Origin: Trichaptum fuscoviolaceum
Taxonomy: Eukaryota; Basidiomycota; Agaricomycetes; Hymenochaetales; Trichaptaceae
DNA length: 64,000 nucleotides
Direction: 5' to 3'
NCBI GenBank assembly: GCA_910574455.1
Contig: CAJSYZ010000006.1
Location: 1,039,981-1,103,980, forward strand
In this document: one piece after another, positions 56,773-64,000 of the stretch
Layout: each line of letters starts with the position of its first letter
Numbering within the stretch: position 1 is the stretch's first letter
The notes under the pieces: generated by a model
The model's input: only the letters and a program-made list of their open reading frames with translations
Told to the model about the DNA's origin: nothing
Database searches by the model: none
Made by a program: the position numbers and the translations under genes

Positions 56773-58299
56773 TGTCGTTCACTTATATTTTGTATTTGTT
56801 ACCACGCTATTTGGTATTACCACTTTGTATTACTTGGGTATTATTTCTACGTGGAATAATTACTGCTCTGATTTACCCCACGTCTTTGCAGTAGTTACTG
56901 GACTTGGTAATACTGGATTGGCTGGTACGCCTCGATAGAGCAAGTTTGGTATTCACTGAGACACACGGTTTTCGGTAACCTCAAGACTCTCGTTGTACGA
57001 CCATCGCAAAACAACCTCGACCTCACATATGATGTTTACCCAGACATTCCTGATCAGCTCATCGGTGACTCGCTGCATCTGCGCCAGGTCATTACGAACA
57101 TTGTCGGCAACGCTATCAAGTTCACCTCGAGCAAGGTCGTGTGGAACGGACATGCTGCGCTGTCGTGCCGTCTGGTTGGCATCAAGGACTCGATGGTGAA
57201 GGTAGAGTTCTGTCTCACGGATACGGTATCGGTATTACGAAAGGTACAGTGAACTTGATCTGTGGTACGTTCGTGCGAGGGGATGGATCAACCACTCGAG
57301 TGAGCTCTTCTCGAATAGTCATTTGTTCCGGCCTGTAGTGGTCTTACTTTCTTAAATCTAGGACTACGGTGGTGCTGTCCTTGGTCAATCAGTATCGAAG
57401 TGAGTTGTGTCGCTGATGAATAAGACGATGTGAGTTGAGAGCGAGCTGGGCAAGGGAAGTTCACGACCACCTCCTAAATCAGCCAGTTGTCCACCGAGAA
57501 CGTACTTTCGATGATCCAGGCATTCGCGAAGCAGAAAATCCGGCTTGCCAATACGCTGGACGACCGAACAGGTGTAGTGATGCGTATCACAGAGCTTATT
57601 CTGAAGCCTTACGACGTGAGCGAAGTTGCAGATAATGAGTGTTGCCTACATATCGATGGGATACTTGTTGATTCGTGACGGCCGTAAGTCATCTTGTTAA
57701 AGTGCATTCGAGCTACAGTATAAAGCCTTACTCAAACACTTTTCGGATGATCCAGAAGGAACAAACCAGGAGTATGAACACTTGCGATATATACTGATCG
57801 TTCTGGCGTCAGACCAAAACTCCCTATTGAACAAACAACTGCCAGACCGAGATCTACCCCCACTTCCCACCGGAGGCAATCTGCTTCTCAAGGATGTAGA
57901 AGCAGAGCTAGATCGATAGGTTGCGGTGACGAGAATTGACACGAGCGGCTACGGCGGACCATTCAAGGTGGAGGGTAATTCAAGAACATGGACCTTGAGG
58001 GAAAATGATCAGAACGTGCGCAATCGGACAAGAGAGAAATTGCTTTCGGAACAGATTGAAAATAGTATGTCCGAGTCCTCCGAAAACCCGTAGTAAGAAC
58101 TCTGGAATTTATGTTTGACAATTGTTTCAGGCGTCAGGAAGAATATGCCACTTGGGCGGAAGTCGGACAATTCTCGAAGCGCACAAGGCAAATGTGCTTG
58201 AGTCGCTCAGCCAACAACGAAAAGCATGAACATCCTTATCAGCGAAGGCGAGAGGAAAGCAGCGCGCAGCCTACAATACTGGCGTACTGAATTACTGGT

Positions 58300-58568
58300 G
58301 TACTGATTTGTACTTACTATGACATTTGAATTGTACATGCTTGTACTTAGTCTTTACTTATGCTTGACTGACCTCCTGATGTACTGACGTACTGAGTGTG
58401 TCCTGAAAATTGGCTTATTTCAGTGTGTTCAGGCCATCAGTTGATTTCAGACAGGCATAGCAACATATCAGTAGATTTCAGACAGGCATAGCAACCCTTC
58501 AGTCCATTTAAGGCAGCGTCAGGACGCGTCAGTCGCCTTAAGCAAAAAGTAGTTTCCCTGATGTTACC
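58300..58568 (-). repeat. Dispersed TTCAG-rich repeat, inverted copy
   Basis: On the minus strand it begins gtaacatcagggaaactactttttgcttaaggcgact, matching the start of the copy at 32500, and contains gttgctatgcctgtctgaaat twice in tandem (58443-58463 and 58474-58494 on the plus strand as atttcagacaggcatagcaac). Further left are tactga/gtactg words. Confidence 0.5.
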
Positions 58569-59229
58569 GCCGAGGTCGAGTCCGGAAGCTAATTTTTCTT
58601 GCTTGTCCGGCGCAACATCCAGGTAATAGTTCTTCCTTGATCTAACCTGAAACATAGCGGTTTTCCTGACGCCAGAAACACCGGCTCATCACAAGATTGA
58701 CAGGAACGAGGTGATTGCACTGTCGAAGAAGAAAAAGCAACCCTAGAAGAGCGGATCAGTGGATGAACCTGGTAACAATCTCGATAGCACGAACTTACCA
58801 TCGGCAGATTACTCCTGCAAATGGTTCTTCCTGCAAGCTTTTTATAAAGGCACTCCCGAAGTCGACCGTCCATGAGAGCATTAGAATAACACCATGATTA
58901 GATTCATGTTGTACTTACTAAAGCGAGCCATATCCCCGGACGCTTAGCGTTCAGAATGCTGTAAACCCATAACGAGATTGTGATGCATGATGTAGTAACA
59001 ACCGGAAAGAGGACGCAAAGTGAGATGAGCTGACATTTTAGGACCTGTGTAAAAAGAGCTTGTTATTCCCGAACACCCCTAGGTGTAAGGGTTATAGCGG
59101 GCTAAATGTTACGCTCTTCAATAGTAAGAAGTTTGATCTCACGTGCCTGCTCCGAACCGCCGGCGTGCTGGTCTTTTTCTTATTTTTTCCCACATTCCCG
59201 AACACCCTATAAGGTAGCGGGCGTGCACG

Positions 59230-59400
59230 TGCTTCCAACTCAAAAACTACTTTTCGCTGAAATTTTCTTAAGTGTTACTTAAACGCCCTGTTAAGTGAAT
59301 TCTTACTTATTCAGGCATGTCCTTCCATTAATCTTACTGAAATCAGTGCCGTTGACTTAAATCAGTGCTTCATTCAGTCTACTGCCAGTATAGTCTCTTA
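59230..59400 (+). repeat. Dispersed TTCAG-rich repeat, second copy
   Basis: Reads aaaactacttttcgctg..cttaagtgttacttaaacgccctgttaagtgaattctta..ttcaggcatgt..ctgaaatcagtgccgttgacttaaatcagtgcttca, matching the 32500-32700 copy block by block. It faces away from the copy at 58300-58568. Confidence 0.6.
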
Positions 59401-60943
59401 CTATTTTTTTCTATTGTGTGATGCAAGCCCACTGCAGGTATAAATGTCCGAGCGCAAGCGTGCAAGCACGGGCGGACGCCCGGGCAAAGCGCGCTGAAGC
59501 CTCGGACATTTGTGCCATCTTTTCCTTCCTTCCTTTTCTAGTTTTGTTTTATTTCATTATGCTTCAAGTTACCCTGAGATCCGTGTTACTCCGCATTGCG
59601 TTGCCCCTCCTCCGCCATCCGTTCTTGCACTCAAGCTCTTTGCGTTCTTGCTTGGAGACTTTCATACCACAAAACATCGCCTCATCATCTGCGGTTTCCT
59701 TGCAAAGAAACTCGATCAGCTGGAGTTCTTGGTTCAAGAGCCTGCCAGTGAGGTACACCTGACGTGAGCGTGCACTGGCAGGGAGGCCCAAGTGTATGTA
59801 ACCGTGACGCGGACCTGGCTTTGGTTTCACTCGATTCTGTTACTCTGGATTGTCCGATTGTATTCTCGGCGACTGTCCACTTTGAAGGACATGAACCAAT
59901 CTTTCTCGTCCTCAAACTGCCCTTCAACAGACTCGACTTCAGCTTCAAGATGGCTAGAAGACTTCAAACATCAAGCATCATCAATTGGTCTTGACATATT
60001 CTCATATACATAGGACACGCAGCATCACGTCAATTCGAAATGAACAGCATGGAGGCGATGTTACCCAGCAACCAGGTAAGCTTACTTGTCATTGTGTACG
60101 CTTCTGCCACTCACACCGCGCACAAATCTATCAAGCTCTGTAGCTCATACACGCCTTAACCCTGATGTCTATCGACGATTATCTGTTTGCACTTGTTCTT
60201 AGTAACTTGGCCGATGTTCTATACTGTCCAGTGGCTGCGAATGTGACACTCTCTGTTGATTCCTCGCTATTGCTTTACCTGAAGTCTCTGCCGATGAAGT
60301 ATTTGTTCTTACTGAAGTTTCGTCGCCAACGTTCCTTGAAGAGGACCCGGAGCCACCGAAACCAATTATCCAAACGCCTTGAACTAAACTATAGGCTCTG
60401 TAACCAATACCCCAGTCAACCCGAGTCATGATAACCATCTTGCCACTCTGACCAGATTTATGCCTGCGTCGGCCTGTGCTGAGAAAATAAAGTAACGCGT
60501 CAACCCTTGCAACATGCCTTTGCCTGAAGATGGAGATAGCGATTCGACACTTCTGTCAACTGGTTCAACACCCAGTATGCCTTTCTTAGGACCTTTATCT
60601 ACCGAAGACGATGGAGTTGACCGCTCTCTGTACCCGTTTGCTCTGTCCCTGACTCAGAACTCAAGAACACGGCCATGGTAATATGTACATCCTGCATTGT
60701 CGACTACCAATGAACAACGAGAACTTAGGACCGCTGACTGTCGATGCAGTGACCATAAGTACTATAGCTGATCCTCTGTTGGAGAATGAAGAAGTGGATA
60801 CGCTGAGATGCTCAAATCTTGACACAGAAGCTACTATTGGCAAAGCTCATAAGCTGACCATAAGTACGGATATCTTGCTTACCACACTGCATTCAATGCA
60901 TTCCCCATGGTTTGCTCAGACATTTGTGGCGGGGACAAGCTGG

Positions 60944-61518
60944 TGTCAGGAATCCGCCTCAGGTTATTTTATTTCTTTTATTTTCTTTTATTTTCTTTTA
61001 CGATCACACTCCGAGTCGGATCCCCGACATGTCCGGTCCGAAACCGGACTTTCTTTGACTCCGATTCTCTTCCTTTTTGCATAGATTACTTGCCTGTATG
61101 TTTGCAGGCCGCTAGGACAAGCGCCCTGCAAGCAATTCTCTTTTCTTTCTTTCTTCCGCCACTCCGACTCGAACCTCCGCTCTACCGATGCGGGACCCCG
61201 ACTAGAGCGGGACCCCGAACTCCGACTTACGTCAGCGGTATAGGTCGGACCTAGTCGGATCAGGGTCCAGTGGCTTGGTACTGTATAGTTTTTGCCTTTG
61301 TTCATCAAAACCGCGGATCCCCCTGCGAAGCACTCCACTTTTGGCCTCTTGTAAAGTGCTTCTCAGGTGATGTGTTTATCTTTAGCTCTGATGTGTAGAA
61401 TAGCTTAATTGACTTGTAAAGTGCTTCTCAGAGTGAGAACCACCGCTCATTGCGTCCGATCGTCGTCCGTGTCCGATTCAGGGTCTCGAAAGCGAAGGAA
61501 CCACTCTAGGTCGTAACA
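60944..61518 (+). mobile_element. 5' LTR of a Ty3/gypsy retrotransposon
   Basis: Starts TGTCAGGAATCCGCCTCAGG and ends CTAGGTCGTAACA (TG..CA borders), about 575 bp. It contains a (ttttatttcttttattttc) run and several tccgactcg/ccgagtcgg words, and is followed by ttaggccaaaag as the candidate primer-binding area. It lies upstream of, and in the same orientation as, the gag at 63091. The 3' LTR is outside the window, so the borders rest on the TG..CA ends and position only. Confidence 0.5.
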
Positions 61519-61563
61519 TTAGGCCAAAAGTTTGTTCTTTCGACGCCCTGCGATTGCACCGAC

Positions 61564-61734
61564 TGTAGAATTGCGCAGGTCGAGACGACAAACGGAGCAG
61601 AACGCGACAAAGTTTTCATTGCAGCGACGACGACAAAAAATGTGCCGCAGTAGGTACAAATATATGTAAATAAGCTATTACTTAATATATACCATGCATG
61701 CCACATTACAATGCGAGATCGCAAACCTTCAACA
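61564..61734 (-). repeat. 3' LTR of the copia TR-GAG element
   Basis: 171 bp. It appears identical to 62895-63065 and is preceded on the minus strand by the polypurine tract CGAGGGAAAG. Confidence 0.9.
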
Positions 61735-61793
61735 CTTTCCCTCGATCGAAGCATTGTAAAACAAACATAAAAATAGAGATAAATGACTTTCCC

Positions 61794-62726
61794 TTAAATA
61801 GCAAGAGGCCCTATGCCATCCATTGCCAGTCCAGCCACTTCATCTTCAAGATCAACGTCTTCTGCTAAAGCAGCGTCCTTCTCCTCCCCACCTCTCGTGT
61901 CCTTGCTGACCCTGCTGCTTGAGGCCTTCCTAGTAGGGCAGTCCGATGCATAGTGACCCTTCTTGTTGCATGCATAGCAAACAACATTCCTGGTGGCACG
62001 CGCACTGTAAGCCACTGTACTTGGCCGTTCAATAGCTATGGCCTGCTGGCGAGCATCTTCATTGAGGAGTCGTGTGGTGACAAGGTCAAGAGTGAGTTCA
62101 TCTGGCGGAATACTGTCAAGGGATGCATTGAAGTGTTTGAACTCCTCATGAGGAAGGCCAGCTGTCAAGACGTAAATGACAATCTCCTTGGGTATTGAAA
62201 AGTCGTCGGTCTCCAAACGGTAAGCAAGGTCCTTAACATGGGCAATCCAATCTGAGACTGTCTGTTCTGCGTCCATCACCGAGGAGAAAAACAGTCGTAG
62301 GAGCGCCATCCTTGAGCTCAAGCCACGAGCATGGTGATGGTCCTGAAGCGCCTTCCAGATAACAGCAGGATCTTTGTCACGAGTGTGAGCTTTCTCCGAC
62401 GTCTCAACGTGGAGAGTGATCTCCGCGCATGCAAGTCGCTGCTTTTTGCGAAAAGCCCTGACTGCCTTCGACCCCTCACTACCCATCGGACACTTCTCCG
62501 AACCATCAACCACATCCCACAAGTCCTTCGACACCAAATATGCCTCCATCTGCCATGCCCAATCCACATAGTTCTTGCCATTCAGCTTCTCGAAGTCATT
62601 CTTTCCCATGATCATAATGTGCAGTCCTTCGCACGGAAACGGGTGCCACGGTCCTTCGGGCAAGTGCAGTCCTTCGCACGGATAGGGTTGCCACAGTCCT
62701 TCGCAGCAACAAGAATAGAAACCCAA
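61794..62726 (-). CDS. Ty1/copia Gag protein with zinc knuckle
   Basis: The conserved Gag part begins MGKNDFEKLNGKNYVDWAWQ, followed by FRKKQRLACAEITLHVE, IWKALQDHHHARGLSSRMAL, VSDWIAHVKDLAYRLETDDF and VLTAGLPHEEFKHF, and a CCHC zinc knuckle CYACNKKGHYASDC (C-x2-C-x4-H-x4-C) near residue 260. It ends GIGPLAI-stop, so no protease follows in frame. The first 35-40 codons before the conserved start are built from a repeated cgaaggactg word (CEGLHLPEG, CEGLWQP), and translation may really start at the inner ATG near 62609. Gag forms the virus-like particle in the cytoplasm. Here it would package an RNA without pol, so mobility needs enzymes from a partner element. Confidence 0.88.
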   Translation of the reverse strand: MGFYSCCCEGLWQPYPCEGLHLPEGPWHPFPCEGLHIMIMGKNDFEKLNGKNYVDWAWQMEAYLVSKDLWDVVDGSEKCPMGSEGSKAVRAFRKKQRLACAEITLHVETSEKAHTRDKDPAVIWKALQDHHHARGLSSRMALLRLFFSSVMDAEQTVSDWIAHVKDLAYRLETDDFSIPKEIVIYVLTAGLPHEEFKHFNASLDSIPPDELTLDLVTTRLLNEDARQQAIAIERPSTVAYSARATRNVVCYACNKKGHYASDCPTRKASSSRVSKDTRGGEEKDAALAEDVDLEDEVAGLAMDGIGPLAI

Positions 62727-62894
62727 ACTGCCACAGTCCTTCGCGGCAAGAATAGGTGCCCAATCACTACGGCCCTTCGAGTGATGGGATCAAAAAAGAA
62801 GACCTGCGGTCCGACGCAGGGGAAGCGGGAGTCCAGAAGTCGAGAATCGATGACAAAGCTGATAGATTAGAGCAAGAGCGCAAGGCTCATAACC

Positions 62895-63065
62895 TGTAGA
62901 ATTGCGCAGGTCGAGACGACAAACGGAGCAGAACGCGACAAAGTTTTCATTGCAGCGACGACGACAAAAAATGTGCCGCAGTAGGTACAAATATATGTAA
63001 ATAAGCTATTACTTAATATATACCATGCATGCCACATTACAATGCGAGATCGCAAACCTTCAACA
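62895..63065 (-). repeat. 5' LTR of the copia TR-GAG element
   Basis: 171 bp, appears identical to 61564-61734. On the minus strand it is followed by the initiator-Met half-tRNA primer site (62884-62894). Confidence 0.9.
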
Positions 63066-63090
63066 CCGACCGATTTTTGATCCCTCTGAA

Positions 63091-64000
63091 TGGGAAGATT
63101 CGGACAAGAAGACTCCGACGAAGATATGACCGACCCGATCAACCCCGCGCAAGCAGCGCCCGCGCCAGGCGCTGCTCCGACTCCGACTCCGGGTGCTGCT
63201 CCCCCACAGGCCGCACCGCCGCCCCAGCAGAGCGGAGACCTCCCCCCAGACGTCCTCCAGGCTATCAATGATGCCACCCGACCTCTCCAGTCACACCTGC
63301 AGGAGGTGACCGCCGAAAACCAGCGCCTCCACGACTTCATGAACCTGTTTGTCCGAAATGCGCAGGAAGGCGCGACCCGCACTCCCAAGGGTCCGAAGGT
63401 CGGTGCCCCGCCCGCGTTCTATGGGCGTACGCCGAAAGATAAGGAGGCGGAGAGTATCAGCTTTGAGGAGTGGTCGCAGAAGGTCCGACTTTATGTCCGG
63501 ATGCGCCCCCAGGAGTTTGTAGGCAGTCCGACGATGGCCTGTCTATGGGCAGCTTCGCTACTCCGCGGGCCCGCTGAACAATGGGCTCGTCCGCACACAA
63601 CCGCCGCCCTCGAGGGCACCGAAGTCCCCGCTCTCATGACCGACTTGGAACTCTTCCTGGCGTCCCTCCAGTCCGCGTTCGGACGTCCGAACATCAAGCG
63701 CCACGCCGGACAGGAGCTTATGAAACTGCGCCAGGGCAAGGACACAGTGTCGGAGTATGCGGCGAAGTTTCGTGCGTTGCTGGTGGAGTCGGAGGTGGAC
63801 TGGGGGATGGAGGGGAAGTGCTGGTGTTCGAGACCGGACTCAGCAGCCAGTTCCGCTACGATCTGGCGAGCAAGGAGATCCGGGAGACGAAGAGCTTCGA
63901 CCAGTGGGTCCGACTGCTTTGCGAATACGATGAGGACTTGCGTGCACGTCGGACTGGCTTCAAGCAGAACAACTGGAGTCCGAACTGGGGCTCCCGCTCG
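63091..64000 (+). pseudogene. Ty3/gypsy gag, 5' part, frameshifted and cut by the window edge
   Basis: Starts MGRFGQEDSDEDMTDP, then a Pro/Ala-rich stretch, HLQEVTAENQRLHDFMNLFV, GPKVGAPPAFYGRTPKDKEA and FEEWSQKVRLYVRMRPQEFV. The Retrotrans_gag core follows: AEQWARPHTTAALEG, LELFLASLQSAFGRPN, ELMKLRQGKDTVSEYAAKFR. After ALLVESEVDW the frame shifts at a G-run (about 63800); the family pattern resumes one frame over as VLVFETGLSSQFRYDLASKE and FDQWVRLLCEYDEDLRARR up to the window end. A one-base indel in tgggggatgg explains it. Whether this is decay or a sequencing error is open. The rest of the element lies to the right. Confidence 0.75.

Larger units (their letters stand above)
56249..56942. 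mobile_element. 674-bp MITE (Mutator-like by TSD) inside the kinase pseudogene
   Basis: The element spans 56259-56932 and is flanked by the 10-base direct repeat cgatagagca (56249-56258 and 56933-56942). The imperfect inverted termini are about 85-90 bp: both ends, read inwards, have GTACCAGC..TCCAGT.TTACCAA..CCA.TAACTACTGCAAAGACGTGG.GTAA. Joining the flanks with one copy of the 10-mer continues the kinase frame (AGRMTIE then QVWYSLRHTVF), which confirms the boundaries. The 9-11 bp duplication and long termini suggest a Mutator-like non-autonomous element. The interior holds two tRNA-like modules and TTAGGG-like repeats, listed separately. Confidence 0.85.
54690..57935 (+). pseudogene. Nik1/Os-1-type (group III) hybrid histidine kinase, decayed and MITE-interrupted
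   Basis: Fragments in order: HLSMKQLPASPGQSLASRRK (54.97-55.05 kb); a HAMP-repeat region [42 protein letters not shown] and [11 protein letters not shown] (55.46-55.67 kb), then [20 protein letters not shown] and [39 protein letters not shown] with the phospho-acceptor HEIR at about 56010; [20 protein letters not shown] and [13 protein letters not shown]; then, beyond a 674-bp insertion, VWYSLRHTVFGNLKTLVVRP, DQLIGDSLHLRQVITNIVGN and AIKFTS (the ATP-binding N-box). A pseudo-receiver part reads LDDRTGVVMRITELILKPYD and HIDGILVDS. One base is missing in the H-box so HEIRTPMNG is out of frame; there are several other stops; only about one to two HAMP units remain; and the final receiver domain is absent. 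An active Nik1 senses osmotic stress and feeds the HOG pathway. This copy is dead. Confidence 0.82.
57936..60943. other. Repeat-rich region without a confident gene
   Basis: 57.95-58.30 kb: no recognised gene. 58.30-58.57 and 59.23-59.40 kb: divergent copies of the TTCAG-rich repeat. Between them the minus strand has membrane-protein-like fragments (ISLCVLFPVVTTSCITISLW, FGSAFIKSLQEEPFAGVICR) that may be a decayed gene. 59.07 and 59.20 kb share ttcccgaacaccc..ta..gtagcggg. 59.42-60.94 kb contains short frames (for example from 60512, PLPEDGDSDSTLLSTGSTPS) of no recognised family. Confidence 0.4.
61559..63070 (-). mobile_element. Gag-only Ty1/copia element (TR-GAG type), complete with identical LTRs
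   Basis: Two 171-base LTRs (5' LTR 62895-63065, 3' LTR 61564-61734, element read on the minus strand) appear identical base for base, with TG..CA ends (TGTTGAAGG..TTCTACA). The five-base target duplication ccgac lies outside both (61559-61563 and 63066-63070). Next to the 5' LTR is GGTTATGAGCC (minus strand, ending at 62894), complementary to the anticodon arm of initiator tRNA-Met, the half-tRNA primer known for Drosophila copia. Next to the 3' LTR is a purine tract (CGAGGGAAAG). Only a gag-like gene lies between; protease, integrase and reverse transcriptase are absent. Total 1502 bp without the duplication. Confidence 0.9.

Noticed and set aside
62867..63388. 173-codon minus-strand frame
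   Set aside because: Antisense to the gypsy gag start and read through the copia LTR; the same peptide appears in the other LTR at 61506-61754.

Overview
The window is nuclear DNA of a mushroom-forming basidiomycete (Agaricomycete). The evidence is dense short introns of about 40-65 bp with GT(A/G)..AG borders, a Plavaka-type transposase, basidiomycete-style F-box proteins with a Q|TC intron, a bZIP factor with very long pyrimidine-rich flanks, and Ty1/copia and Ty3/gypsy LTR elements. All gene names come from recognising the translated sequence; no search could be run.

Region 1-31 kb is mostly host genes: an SGNH-hydrolase-like type II membrane protein (554-2426, +); an unrecognised one-pass membrane protein (3123-3894, -); a transaldolase-like protein that has lost the Schiff-base lysine (5291-7232, -); the replication-fork protection protein Tof1/Swi1/Timeless (8199-12163, +); an F-box protein (12357-14353, -); the PP2A activator PTPA/Rrd (14637-16124, -); two tandem paralogous F-box proteins (16525-18869 and 19987-22444, +) separated by a hAT-like MITE; and a bZIP transcription factor (27018-29348, +) inside about 3 kb of pyrimidine-rich flanking DNA.

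Region 32.5-54.2 kb is accessory DNA. Its core is an apparently well-preserved Plavaka (CACTA-like) transposase gene (37952-42036, +). Three unusual genes surround it: a many-exon K/E-rich coiled-coil protein with an acidic tail (33104-37473, -), an unrecognised protein (42807-44631, -) and a large coiled-coil protein (46571-49695, +). The DNA between and inside these genes is a mosaic of short perfect palindromes (around CACTGGCAGTG, CAGCCTGAGGCTG, ACTACTAGTAGT, AACTTGAAGTT, GACTCGGAGTC), plus a separate TTTAGGACG/CGTCCTAAA set at 45.2-46.0 kb. The words occur in spacers, in an intron and in exons, where they are translated. This locus is my best candidate for something undescribed.

Region 51.5-64 kb is a graveyard of host-gene remnants and nested elements: a WD40 remnant, a DEDD exonuclease-like gene with a missing acidic residue, and a decayed Nik1/Os-1-type (group III) hybrid histidine kinase. 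The kinase is interrupted by a 674-bp MITE with a 10-bp target duplication, carrying tRNA-like Pol III boxes and telomere-like repeats. At the right edge a Ty3/gypsy element (LTR 60944-61518, gag from 63091) was invaded, 5' of its gag, by a 1.5-kb gag-only Ty1/copia element whose two LTRs appear identical.
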